Assembly: GCA_907165275.2 (NCBI GenBank)
Contig: OU015649.1
Coordinates: 10,384,001-10,448,000 of the forward strand
Length of the DNA stretch: 64,000 bases
Direction: 5' to 3'
From: Zygaena filipendulae
Taxonomy: Eukaryota; Arthropoda; Insecta; Lepidoptera; Zygaenidae
Part shown: positions 12,856 to 25,324 of the stretch, one piece after another
How the letters are laid out: the number at the start of each line of letters is the position of its first letter
Numbering within the stretch: the stretch's first letter is position 1
The notes under the pieces: generated by a model
Seen by the model: the letters and a program-made list of their open reading frames with translations, nothing else
The model's database searches: none
Told to the model about the DNA's origin: nothing
Position numbers and translations under genes: made by a program

Positions 12856-13224
12856 TATATAAGAAAATACACATCAGTTCACAACAACTCTTTGCTTTCA
12901 ACACTTATATGGAATATCTCGTATATGCTTAAAATGTAATACATAGGGACTTTCAGACTCCTTTTGAGTGGGCACATCAAGTCATCAATGATGACGTCTA
13001 AGGAACACTACTTCGTACAAGCTTCAGATAATGGGTATACTCTGCCTCTGCTATACTAATTGCCACTGTGTGCTGCTTAGTACTCTGCCAGGATACTGCT
13101 CCTCATTGAATAAGAAATACTGGACCTGACTGGATACGAGCCTGTTCATTATCTGCTTGTTTGATCTTTGAGTGCTTCAAGTCAAATGATACGGTACTTT
13201 TAACCCTTCGTGTTGTGACTCGTA

Positions 13225-13465
13225 TGCAGCACCTGAATGGTTACGGTGCATAACCATAACTATTCGTGTCCTACACATTAGTCAGTAGTGTGCTCGAAAA
13301 TCTTCGGCTGATAATTTTTAGGACGTTAACTCATTAGCCATCAGCCATTTATGTGCGGCACCAGACTGGCTACTGTGCTCGGATTATGGTGCAGCACCAC
13401 ACTGGTTAGTGTGCGGAACCTGACTTAGTCGTGTGCGCGCATGACTCGGTTACGTGCGAATCTCC
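13225..13465. repeat. Degenerate GTGC-anchored tandem repeat
   Basis: Loose units of about 14-25 bp begin with GTGC, for example GTGCGGCACCAGACTGGC, GTGCAGCACCACACTGGTTA and GTGCGGAACCTGACTTAG. Spacing is irregular and identity is low, so this is either an old minisatellite or a biased-composition stretch. Confidence 0.4.
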
Positions 13466-13688
13466 ATTTTCTTTCATTTTTTTTAGCACCGTCTGAGTCT
13501 GGGGCAGAACAGTAACCACTCGGGTTCCAAACTTTACGTGTTCTAATGAAGTTTAATCCAGGTATACCTTCTTGGACTATGTTCATGCCAAGTGTGAGCT
13601 CAGGTTTTCCTGAATCCTTTATTTCAAAGCTTTATTTTAAAGCTGCTTGACTTTAAACATCTCTCGCTCAAACTTCAAAATATTTGGA

Positions 13689-13880
13689 TACTAGTTGTGC
13701 CCCGCGGTTTCACCCGCGTTAATTTCAGAGTTGCTGGGATAAAAAGTACCATATGTGTTAATCTGATGTATAAGCTATATTATTGTAAAGTTTCATTTAA
13801 ATCCATCCAGTAGTTTTTTCGCGAAAGAGTAACAATCATCCATTCTTACAAACTCGCGTTTATAATATTAGTAGGATTAT
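13689..13880 (+). repeat. Lepidopteran 'CCGCGG' interspersed repeat
   Basis: Starts ACTAGTTGTGCCCCGCGG with TTTCACCCGCG following. It ends in the family-typical TTATAATATTAGTAGGATT. Confidence 0.8.
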
Positions 13881-16800
13881 CAACATGGCTCATTCTCAGA
13901 TCTCTTGAACTTCAACCACAATTCTGAATGAAATTTTGTGTTCCACGTTCGCAAAGCATCATAATAATAACTTCTATAAAAACACACACATTATTTATTT
14001 ACATTGCTCACAGCCCTCCGGTAGCTTGAAGTTATCAAGTGATTTTAGATCATCAAATGAACGCTGTTTTTACGTCCGCTTGTTCTATATTTACTTTTAA
14101 TATTGCTGTCTTTTCGCTGTGTTTTCGTTTAGCTTGCAGAACTTTGTCATGATCGCTTATTGGGTTGAAAGTTCTCGGAATCAATTAATTTTATTACCTA
14201 TGAAGGTAACTTCTCCCGGCCATCCTGTATATTGCCACGAAAACCGTTCAACTATTCTCTGTTATATACGTAATTTCAAACCATGAACGCAATCGCAATA
14301 CTTATTTTAACATTTATCATTTTACACGAAATCATTCATCTTTGTAAACGACACGAAACACGAAAACAAAGATAAAAAAATATACAATAAGAAATTAAAG
14401 GCGTTTTGTTTTAATGTGCCAAAACAAACACGACTAGAATTTCGCGGTCGCACTGCGGGCTAAGCAAAATTGTGTTTTTCATAAAATTCTGCATGAGTTC
14501 TACCTTTTTTGCTGGCTGTATTGTCAATCATCATCTTCATTCTAAGCTTCAATGGAAATATTTCGCAGCAATGCAGTGTAAAATGCCATAATTTTAAATA
14601 AAAGATGTTTATTTATTTTATTATAATTACTTAGGTTATTATAAATCTTTTGTGAAATATATTTTGTACAAAGACTGAATTTATCAGGGAACTAATTAAA
14701 TTTTTTAGTATTTCTGGTGTTATACAATAGATTGTCATGTAGAAATTGAAGATCATATTATTACCCTATTAGCTGTTACGATGTGTTCGACTGAATACGA
14801 GTATGTAAATTATATTGTTTTGTTTCGCAATCGCTGTTAAAGTTTTGATATCATTTTTTCTAGCTAAAGTAGTTGAGTGCTCCGTGCAATCCTTAAAGTT
14901 ACGTAATTATTATTTGCAGACTTGTCAAATAAATTTCATAGGTTAATTTCAAAAATCATGTTGCATTTAAATTTTAACCGTTTCGAAAATTATCCAGCAA
15001 ATACGCAAAGCTTTTCATATTAAGTAGTTTGCACTGGCACACATTGCAAGTTACAATATTTACTTTAAAATTCGTGCAAAGTGGCATACATTTTTACATA
15101 TTATTATAATAAATTAAGGATAAAATGTCTGGTAGGTATGTACCTATGTATGAATGTGCAGTGGAATTATGGATTACATATTTTGCCTATATTAATAAAC
15201 CATAATAGTAACCATTGTTGTTTGATTTCAACCACATAATATGTAACACATAAGGATCAAATGAAAGGATCTCGTTATTATTTAGAACGATAATGATATG
15301 CAAAGGTCAATATAAATAAATTATTTTATTTAGTATCGTTTTAATATAGCATTAATTACGCTGACAAATTAAACATTATATAAAATTATAGTACACATAA
15401 ATTTTGGATAAACTGCTACTTTTCTATGTCAGTCAAGAAATAAAGATCGAATTGCAGTATAGAGTAGATACATATAAAACAAACCTGATACACCTACATA
15501 TATCGTGTTCTGTAAATTCGGCAATTTGAGGTTTCCGATTGTTTATTCAAAAACTTGTGAATGATTAAATAACGAAGTGTTGCAAGGATATATTATAATC
15601 ATTTTGTTTATATTGGTATTGCCCGTAAACGATACCCTCGTGGAAGACGGACTAAAAACTCGACACTATACTCGACAAGCTGGTATTAGTTCAATTGTCC
15701 CGACACTCTTACGGTGTAATAAAAAACGTTAACGTATTTAAACTTACGCAAGATTTTTAAATCAATGAATTTAGTAGAGGCAGTCGAGGTCTACTAGAAT
15801 GGCAACCGAAGAATCGGGGATGGACCAATGATAATGTCAGGGCGGCGGAAAGAAACGAACAACAGCTCAGAGAAAAAATATTAAGTTCTGGAGCGTAAAC
15901 GGGCAGTCCAGCATAGAAAAGCATCAGGCATCAGGTGCGTATTCCTCGGCGTTCATAGACAGGTTGCCAAGCCAACTGTTTATTTTGAGTGGTGACTAGT
16001 CTTTGTGTCTATCATTGTTTCCAAAAGATGATAGAAATTTAATTATAAATATTTTTACTTATATATTCTGAATTGCTTCTCCGTTTGACGTATATTTGGG
16101 CTTATAATCTTCCTAGATAGAGATGTTTGAGTGAAATCCTACCCTTGCATAATATTTTCCTTGAGACAGTGAAGAGACAAGAAGCAAAACGTAGAGGCTT
16201 TTTGATACCTAACCTACTTGTTAAAAGTGTCAACTCAAGAAATGTCCACCATTATTACAACAAAAAGGATATTTAAACTACTGTTATTTATCATCGTGAA
16301 GTATCTACTTACATATTATATAGGTAGGTATAATTTTTATTCCTGCAACACCTGTTACCAAAATTTCAACATTCATTAACTACGTATACTTATTTAACAC
16401 AATATATATTTTATGCTGTTAAAAATAAACTCAAGAAGCTGTGCCACTTACTCGTATTTAAATTATGTATTGTGATAAATAATATTTATTTCGATTGTGA
16501 CTTTATGTAACGTCACTAAACACGTCATAAAAACTAAAAATGGTTTTAACAACTTACAAAAGATAAGATATAAGTCAAACCTTTAAAATTACTCTAATAC
16601 CTACAAATCTTCATTTAAAAATGATTTTTTGCTCGTAGCACGTAGCACAAATATAAAACTTCCATTCCTGACCCCATCACAGACCATGTGCAAATAATTA
16701 TCTTTTTTTTTTGTAATTCCAACACTTACTACCGAACGAACGTTTGCTAGTGACGCTTGGTTTGATGCTCGCGTCGCGACTCGCGCCCCTGATGATTTTA

Positions 16801-16882
16801 AAGCATTTAAATATAATATAATAGCATCTATAACTAACTTCGTTTTAGGAGGAAGTGGCGATATCAAGAAATGCAATAAATG

Positions 16883-19800
16883 TTAGTGCTCCAAAGGTTT
16901 CAGCTCTTTGATTTGTTTTATAAGGTAAGCCTTTTCATCGTTGAACTGTTCATCTTCAGAACGATCTGTATGAAACCTGGTTAGAAAGTCAACCAACTTA
17001 TCCTGATTTCTTAGTAAAATGTCCAAAATTGGTTTTGGTTTATTCGGATTTGCTACAAATACCTGAAATATAAAAGTATGCATTAAAGTTGATTGATTTG
17101 CCTAATATGCTGAGGGCCAATTCTGCTTTGTAACACAGTAAAACGCACTGACTGCTTCTGCGTCATGAAGGATCTTCCCACATCACTCGCCCGTCACAAT
17201 GTTGCGTGTTAAGTAGCTTACACTGTATCAACAGGAGCGGTGAGGTTGTATTTACGTACTAGCTGTCCCCCGCGGTTCCACTCGCGGTAATTTCAGAGTT
17301 CCCGTGGAAATTCGGGATAATAAGTTTAAAGTATACTATGTCACTTAGGGCTACCGTAGCTTCGGTTCATTAGATCCAGAGGTTGCCCCGTACAACATCA
17401 CAAACTCACAAACTTTACCTCTTCATAATATTAGTATAGATTAAGAAGAATTGAAGGGAAGGATGCTACAAAGGTCGCTGCTCGCTATTCAGGCATCAAT
17501 TCGCCAAACGGAGACAAGGCAATTACTAACATCTTTATTAATACATTGATCTACTTGCCTTAAAAACATGAAACGCTTCAAACTGTATATTACGTGATTT
17601 CTCTTTCAACATGTTCATCATCAGTTTGAGATTGTCAGGGTTAGTGATGTATCGCGTCATTATGGAGAAGTTATGCCGATCAAGAAGTAGTTCCCCGAGA
17701 AGTTTTAGACTTTGCCGTCTAGTGACATAGTTCTCGGAGTTCAAGAGTCGTTGGTAATGACCAAACACTTTATCGTAATTAGCTTCTAGGAACTCTGCAC
17801 ACAACATTTTATGTCTGGTAAGCAATTCCTGAAAACAAATAGAGTTACTTCATTCTAATCTATCAATAATCTAAAATGTGTAAATTTAAAACATTTAAAT
17901 TCAGTTTAATTGCCCCATATCCAAAGGGCAAAACGAGACCCTATTACTAAGACTTCGCTATCCGTCCGTCCGTACGTCTGTACGTCTGTCACCAGGCTGA
18001 ACCGTCTGTCTCATGAACCGTGATAGTTAGACAGGCGAAATTTTCACAGATGATGTATTTCTGTTGCCGCTATAACAAAAAATACTAAAAAACAGAATAA
18101 AATAAATATTTAAAGGACAGACACAACAAAAGTGATTATTTTGCTCGTTTTTGTTCGATATTGCTAACAGCAACAGGTAGACGCTTGAAATATTTACAGA
18201 ATATTTAGTTATAAATATATTCCCTTTAAAAATAAATAGTAAAATTTAAATAATTTAAATATTTATAGGGGGCTCCCATCCAACAGACATGATTTTTTTG
18301 CAGTTTTTATAGATGATGATATGATATTAGTCGAGAGGGCCGATAGCGCTATTTAATTACATACATTATCGAAACAGAACCTTTGAAACATCAAATACTA
18401 AAATTTTTAAACAATTTCAAATTGTGATGATTAAGTATTTTAAAAATGACGATTTAAGTTTTATTCAGATGATAATGTAGGTTAACGTTTAACCAGACTT
18501 GGATGAGTGTCAGGGTCTAAATAAATTAAATACGGTTCAGTCTGGTAATATCGTTAAAGAATCCGCATCCAATTTAGTGCTGCAGTTTTTGCGTAGCACG
18601 AATACAAACATACAGACAGACAGATAGACAGACAAAAATTCTTAAAACGGTATTTTTGACTTCTATATCGCTCATAGTCGCCTAATTTTTTCTTTCTTAT
18701 TTATCTCCCATGTACTGCATGTACAGACATCGACCTGTTACAATTTTATTATATGTAGGTATAGATTATAAAGGTCAGAAATTAAGGTGAGAACTTAAAA
18801 AACAATTTGATTATATTCTTCTAATTTTCGTTTTTTTCAAAAGTGTCTATTCAATTTATATACTTAAGAAAATATCCATATCTTAAATTAGTCAAATATG
18901 TATTCAACATACCTTAAAAGTAGAAAAGGCATCTGAGGCAATATCAAAAGTTGAGACTTCTACATAGCGAAAGAAATTGTAAAAATCATCTGAATACAAC
19001 ATTATTTTAGCCAAAGCCTCATATCTAGCACATTCCCGAAGCATAGTACCACAGTTGGATGCTATTTCCTGATGCTCATACCTGATAAATCCAAAAACAT
19101 TTTTTTCAAAAATTCAAAATTCAAAAGCTATTTATTACTTAGGATTGGTTACAATCACTTGTAATCGTCAGCTGGTTCTTAAAACTATAAATTACCGTCA
19201 ATTTTTGTCAAATTGTAAATTATGAAAAGAATCTACCAAACAATTTCTGGACAAGTATAGAAGGTAGTTACATATCCTCATTAGAGAAAGAAAAGTATAC
19301 AATAGTGAGTAAAAAATTTACTCTATATTTATATAATATAGATTTTATCTCAATTATACAGGATGGCCGGAAGATTGACGTCAAAAAGAAAAAAAAACAG
19401 ATCCCTCGTGTCATGGGGTATTCGAATCACCCCCATGTATGTTCCGCGATTTTTCACCGTTTTCAAGTTATGAATTTTTTTATGAAGTTTTGAGAATTTT
19501 CGACTTGACCATCTTAAAAAAAAATCTAAATAAATAGTAAAAGACTTTTCTGATATTTTTTTGTAACTAAATAGTCATGAATGATACTTTTATAAGTAGG
19601 TAAAATAACCAGCTACATAACTTTGCTAAAAATTATTGAAATGTTGGCCTCAAGAGAAAAAAAAATTAAAAAAAATCGTTTATTAAACACAAAAACAATG
19701 CTATACGATAAGGGAGCACTAGTCCCTAAACTAGGATTCCCTGTGTTATAGGGACCAGTCTAGAAAAGGTACGAATTTTGAATTATGATCTAAATTTTCA

Positions 19801-21709
19801 AATTTAAATTAAAAATCTAAACAGGCTACTTCATGGTTTCTTAGTAGGCTTAAAAAAGTGTGCTCAACTCTCAGCAGTCTACAGTCTACTTTTGCTCTAA
19901 TTGACCTTCAAAGACAGCAAGGTGGAAAAAATCAAAGAATTGGTTAAAAATAAATTCTTGCTATTTTATGATTTTTCTGATCAAGTTATAATAGAAAATG
20001 CTTAAAATTAACAAAAACTAGCTTTAGAGGTTGGTTGGTCAAGAAAATGTTTAGGTAAGAAAAAGGTATGGCAATAAATCACACATCATAATGTAAATAA
20101 AAACTAATAATTGTAACTTCTTTTTTTTTTGGTTAGCATATGGGATGTGTTGCGGCCCCTCTCGTCAACGAGTGAGAGAGATGCAATAACGCGCCTATTG
20201 TTACTGCAGGTAAAAGAATTTCGCTCACTTTTACAACCCATGATCCACAAGAATACATCTTGCATCATGCTTTGAAGGCTAATTCTAGCTAGACCATTAA
20301 GTACCATTTTTTATTAATGATTCTAAAAGCCTACTAAGAAACCATGAAATAGCCTGTCAAGATTATTAATATAAATTTGAAAATTTAGATTATAATTCAA
20401 TATAAGTATGTAACTTTTTCTCTTGAGACTAAAATTTCCATAATTTTTATCAAAGTTACGAAGCTGGTTATTTTACGTATAAAAGTACCATTCATGAGGT
20501 TTTGTCATTTAGTTACAAAAAAAAAATATCAAAAAAGTCTTGTACTTTTTTTTTAGATTTTTTTTAAGATGGTCATGTCGAAAATTCTCAAAACTTCATA
20601 AAAAAATTCATAACTTGAAAACCGTGAAAAATCGCGGAACATACAGGGGGCTGATTCTAATACCCCAAGACACTATGGACCTGTTTTTTTCTTTTTGACG
20701 TCAAACATCCAGCCACCCTGTATTATGCTTAGTTTAGGGAAACAGCATAATTATCAATTTATTATTGCAGTTTCGCCCAAATCGATTTCGGAGTTCTCAC
20801 AGGATTCTGGGATAAAAAGTACGCTGTCTCTCCCTGAAAATCTATATGCAAAATTTCATGATATGTTTTCACATCTCAACTTCACAACTGATTATCATGA
20901 AATATATAACAAACAAATCACATTCACATTTATTATAAGCTCCTCTGCAGATTCATCCACATGAATATCAGATTCCCTGGGAACTTGGTACTAGTATAAA
21001 AAGGGCCCCACATTACTTTATCTTAACTTTTTATCAGTGATAGAATTAAGAATTGGTTCAAACAGTAATTTCATAGTTTACCCTATACAAACAAAAAATA
21101 AACTTTTCCTTTTTTTTTAGTATACATCACAAAATACATACCCTGACATCAAAGTGAAGAGAATTTCAGGTTTGGTACATATGTACTCAACAGTTGGAGA
21201 TCGAGTGCCAATTTGACGTCTCAATACATTATTGAACACTTGTGCCACATCCTTTTTGCCCTCAAAATCTATACGATTCAAATTCTAAATATAGAAAAAG
21301 CTTTTTTTAATATAATTTGTAAAAATAATCTCATAATGTTATAAAATATAGAATGTGAGTGAACGTAATATTAACAATTCTTACCTGAATGAGAAGGAGC
21401 AGCAAGTTGGTATTGTACAGCTCTTGTGCAAGCTGAGCAACAATGATGTCAGTCTGTGGCTCCGCATCAGAAGTGCCGTACAGCATGTTCTTTATCAACA
21501 ACTGATAAAATAAAAATGTCAAATATTATGCATTACTGTTTACCACTAAAATGCAAATGCAATTTTTTTGTGGCTCTTACCAAATTTTTGCTCACATCTT
21601 CCTGCGCTTTTTCTGCCTTTTTGTCGCCCCTTTCTAATGCCGTAACTGCATCTTTAAGTGACCTCACAAGCTCCGCAGGGCTCTTTTGCGACTTACCAAA
21701 AAGAGGCAT
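16883..21709 (-). CDS. Mo25: Mo25 / CAB39 scaffold protein
   Basis: Armadillo-like helical scaffold that, with the pseudokinase STRAD, activates LKB1 and other STE20 kinases. Exons on the minus strand are 21709-21581, 21501-21385, 21284-21142, 19081-18913, 17828-17559 and 17062-16883. They sum to 1008 nt and give 335 residues (human CAB39 is 341), ending TAA. The N-terminus reads [18 protein letters not shown]. Conserved tracts include [66 protein letters not shown] and [15 protein letters not shown]. The intron between exons 5 and 6 has a GC donor (AAG/GCAAGT) instead of GT. Intron 3 carries a 1.36-kb fold-back element. An AATAAA on the minus strand at 16490-16485 is a possible poly(A) signal. 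Confidence 0.96.
17260..17440 (+). repeat. Lepidopteran 'CCGCGG' interspersed repeat
   Basis: Begins ACTAGCTGTCCCCCGCGG and ends CTTCATAATATTAGTATAGA. It lies in Mo25 intron 5, close to the GC-type donor. Confidence 0.8.
17900..18670. repeat. Dispersed repeat with CAGGCTGAACCGTCTGTC core
   Basis: Contains CTATCCGTCCGTCCGTACG, TCATGAACCGTGATAGTTAG, CGAAATTTTCACAGATGATG and TTTCTGTTGCCGCTATAAC, then GGGGGCTCCCATCCAACAGA and, near the end, ACATACAGACAGACAGATAG. From memory this block is common in Lepidoptera. It lies in Mo25 intron 4 and has no ORF. Confidence 0.5.
19359..20720. mobile_element. 1.36-kb fold-back element with TA duplication
   Basis: Outer ends are CAGGATGGCCGGAAGATTGA and, on the complementary strand, CAGGGTGGCTGGATGTTTGA; TA flanks both sides (19357-19358, 20721-20722). 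The arms pair for at least 500 bp with small gaps, including TTTTTGACGTCAA, GAATTTTCGACTTGACCATC / GATGGTCATGTCGAAAATTC and TCATGGTTTCTTAGTAGGCT / AGCCTACTAAGAAACCATGA. TA duplication and CAGG ends fit a Tc1/mariner-type non-autonomous element. It lies in Mo25 intron 3 and has no transposase. Confidence 0.85.
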
Positions 21710-22149
21710 AGTTACTCGACAATTTACTTCGACGGTCCTAAGTAATTCTGTCTACATAAGATTTTATCTGTAAACAAAAGTCTAATGCAAATAGCGGAAT
21801 ATAGAATAAAGAAATCATTAAAATACTGTGATCAGTACTTGCTCGTGAAGAAATTATAAATATGATACGAGCTTAAAGGTACAAAACGATGAAAAACCTC
21901 GATCGATATTAAAAAGTAATTTATTCCATTACTATATTTCCCATAAAGCATTTCTAAATTCACAAAACATAGATGTTTCAACTCACTTTCAGATTATTTG
22001 TTACAATTTTCCTACAAGACAGAAACACGGTGAACAAACAGCTGTGGCCTGTGATGTCAATATAACATAGACAAAATAGAAAAGTACTAGACACAAAAAA
22101 GGCAAAGATCATCTCAGTAAGTAAAAGATAAAAGATAAAAAGATAAAAG

Positions 22150-22620
22150 GTTGCATTAGGAAAAAAAATAGGAGACTTTTGGCGGTACATTGGACATCTA
22201 GTTATTCAGTTTTATTTCTTTGTTTTACAAATTAGTTTATCGTGGTTAATATTGTGTAAACGTGCTAAAATTTTCATAATAGTGATCCATTAGTGATGAA
22301 CAGTTTGTGGAAACAGTGAAATAAGATGAAATGGGGTGTTCGTTGGGAGGTTATCGTTTTACTATTTAACTTCCTACAGAGCATTCCAGACTTCGGGAAG
22401 AAATTCTTCACAAATGGACCCTCCATTTGTAAAGAATTGCTTCCAAAAGTTCCGTTGAAGCATCGAAATGTACCTATCTCAAATTTCACATCATCATCAT
22501 CATCATTCATCACATCTCACAATGCATTTCGATGTAAATAACTTCAGAAGAAGAAAAAAACAAATGGATTGGCTGTATAGTTTCCTTTGCCTTCCCCGAA
22601 GGAAGTAAACTTCAACAAAA
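22150..22620 (+). repeat. Hairpin-core repeat family, copy a
   Basis: Landmarks are ATAGTGATCCATTAGTGATG, GGAAACAGTGAAATAAGATG, GGTGTTCGTTGGGAGGTTAT, GCATCGAAATG ... GCATTTCGATGTAAATAACT and CCTTTGCCTTCCCCGAAGG. In this copy the hairpin loop is enlarged by a (CAT)n run. Related copies are at 32880-33100, 47640-48045, 48065-48200, 62015-62330, 62500-62815 and 63135-63510. Confidence 0.8.
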
Positions 22621-23059
22621 AAAGTACCGTCTACCTAGTACCTATGCTACGACCCAAAGAGTGAAGTGCCGTAATATGAGGTGTATAGAAAACTTTTATA
22701 ACTTCTCAAATTTTCAAATTGAATAAAAAGCTTGCTCGGATATTACAAATGTTTAAGTTTTTGTCCGAGATGTCTGATAATAGATTTTTACTATAAAATA
22801 ACTACCTTACCATATATTTTTTTTGAAAAATCTTCCAAAATGTGCTAGATTTATATTCACCCCGGTAATGGGGTGAATAGAAATGCAACAGGGGACAATA
22901 GAAAACAGAGTTAGTTGGCAAAAATTTATTTATACCTAGGTACTTGATGTATTAGATGTTCAGAAATTAATCAATATTGAGGCATACTGAAACCTGAAAA
23001 TATTAACTAACAAAAATCAAAAACACGCTGTAAGCAGCCCTAACAGAGCTATTTCAATA

Positions 23060-23663
23060 GGGTACTTGCATGAAAAAAATTTTTCAGTCTATTTTAAAGA
23101 TATATGGCCTACTTAAAAAAAGCAAGAAAAATAAAAAAAAATGCATAAATTAATTAAATGGAGCGTTTCAAAGTTTCTACTTTAGACCTTACCGCCGAAA
23201 CGCGGAATGACGTCACTTGTTCAAAATTACGCCTTATTAATCTATGATAGAAATGTCACTGCCGTATTGACAGGGTTATATGACACTGACAGACAGATAA
23301 CTTCAATATCCAAAAGCGAAATTAAGGTTGAACTATGTCGATTTACTTCCAAAAGTTCCATTAAAGAATCGAAATGCATGTTACCGATGCATTTTAAAGT
23401 AAAAAACTTCAGAAAATAGAAAATATGCGTTGACTGTACGCACTTAGTTTCTTTTGCCTTCTCTGAAAGAGGTAAATGTTTCCTAAAAAAATAAAAGTGA
23501 CGTCATGTGTCAAGCTTGGCTGTGATTGGTGTCTCGTTGCAACGTTCCGTTTCACAAAATTAAAAGTTGAATATTTTGGAAATCTTTCACGATAACGCTT
23601 TTCTAAGGCTCTATTTTTGAAATATTGACACAATTTCTTATTATAAATTTCATGCAAGTACCC
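23060..23663. mobile_element. TIR element, GGGTACTTGCATGAA ends, TA duplication
   Basis: Perfect terminal inverted repeat GGGTACTTGCATGAA / TTCATGCAAGTACCC flanked by TA (23058-23059, 23664-23665). A second copy in opposite orientation is at 33151-33774. Both contain ATGACGTCACT-type sequence near the left end and a diverged version of the hairpin core found in another repeat family. Short ORFs on both copies are not convincing genes. Confidence 0.85.
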
Positions 23664-24509
23664 TATTCTAAGCTAAACTTTTCTGAACGTTTTTTTCTAT
23701 TACCCCCGTCAATTCTATTCACCCCGTTTTACGGTACCTAATATTATATTATTAGCAACTCATGCCACGTTCAGACTTCAGTGTTGCAACTTAGCGGATT
23801 TTCCACTAAAACAGATGGTTTCAACTCGCCTTTTGGTCATGGTGGATTTTTCTAGTGGTTTAGTTCAACTCAAGTACTGAGAATGCGATCACTTAAGAGT
23901 TAAGCCACTTATATAATTTAAAATATATTTTTTCAACTTTATTTAGTTTCAGGAGTATTTACTAACTTTTATTGCGTACGATTGAACTGAACCGTCAGGG
24001 TGACAAATGAACCATCCCGCTCGATAGACTTTAGGTGGGGATTTGTTGTAGAATGTTTTTATTAGTCTAGTAGATACCTAGTTTACCAATTACCACTAAC
24101 ATTCTCAGTGAATCTTAATATTTGTACATGTTCATATAATATGCGTAATTATGTCTAATTACTGATTGACTTGTTGAGTTACTTATTGTATGTTCATTTA
24201 TTGATTGTTAATATTTTATTAAGTAAGGAACATTGATGAAAAAACTGAACGTCTTCAGTTTCATACAAACTTTAAAAAAAAGGTGACGCCTATAAGTAAA
24301 AAAGAAAAATAAATCCAACTGTCAAAAATTTTTGATTGAATAACTGACATTCGTACTTATGTATAAGACATGGCGTTGTTTTAAAACTCTTGAAATACCT
24401 ACATTAGAGTGACCTGTTTGCCACATGCTAAACTGTACTATTAAAAATGTTGTATAGATATTTTTGCGTAAGTAACTGTGTATTTTGGGTATTTAGTATG
24501 TATAAATTA

Positions 24510-24746
24510 CACTGCGGAGCTAGGATGCGCAATATGATAAAATTTTATCGAGCCATTTTATCGATTCCCCTCGACATAATATATCGTTTTGTCTACCAGT
24601 GGTAAAAAATGTTTAACCGAATCTAGTCTTAACTCAATACCCCATTACTACACTTTTTTGCTTGGACGCCCACAAATGTTTGTCGTGTCGACAATTTTAT
24701 CTTTCGTTCGATAAACATATCATGTTGCGCATCCTAGCTCCACTGG
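24510..24746. mobile_element. Small TIR MITE (GGAGCTAGGATGCGCAA ends)
   Basis: The left end reads CGGAGCTAGGATGCGCAATA; the right end is its near complement TGTTGCGCATCCTAGCTCCA. The body of about 180 bp is AT-rich and non-coding. Confidence 0.78.
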
Positions 24747-25324
24747 TCGGCATCAAAATAAATAGCAAAATTGTGTATGTGGATTCAATATATATGGACA
24801 TGGTAAATCCAAATATTATGTAGTCATAATTTATTTGGCACGTCCCATTTTGATACAATAGGCTTTTTTTGATATTCCTAGAATTGTTTTAATTTCAATG
24901 CAGGCAGCGGTGTTTGTGAACGTTAATAGAGGATTTTCGTTACGTTTTTATCTCTGTGTTAGAAAGAGAGAGAGCAAGTGCTAACTGCAATATGGCGCAA
25001 GCACAGTGATTGTCTTAAAACGTAGTGGTTATAATCAGTCTAACGCAACTAGGAACAAATCAAATTTTGTTCGTGTTTAGCACTCATTTTTTTTTTAATT
25101 TTTTTTTTTCCATGGCATCAAAGATGGCCTCACATGCTATTTCAGTCTTTTGTCTCTGAATCTTTCTTACAATCTGTCATCTGTTTGTCATGGCGACGCA
25201 TGTTGTTATTTGGGAAAATAATTGTGTGATTTTTAAAAATTTTGTGTGATTTACGCTTTGAAAAGTGCAGTGTGACTATTAAAAACTATTTTCTTGTGAT
25301 TGGGTAGTGAAATAGCACCGATTA

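Larger units (their letters stand above)
10223..16882. other. Intergenic region between AMBRA1 and Mo25 (3' to 3')
   Basis: No gene is supported here. It holds two palindromes (11014-11250, 12340-12855), a weaker inverted pair around 11526-11565 / 11778-11815, a degenerate GTGC-rich repeat (about 13225-13465) and a CCGCGG repeat (13689-13880). It also has long AT-rich stretches without recognisable content (about 13900-15700 and 15900-16480). A 47-codon open frame at about 15755-15898 (reading GWTNDNVRAAERNEQQ) has no start context and matches nothing I recognise. Confidence 0.6.

Noticed and set aside
23207..23657. ORFs of 70-82 codons on both strands inside the TIR element
   Set aside because: Similar open frames exist in the second copy only because the elements are related; they show no protein signature.
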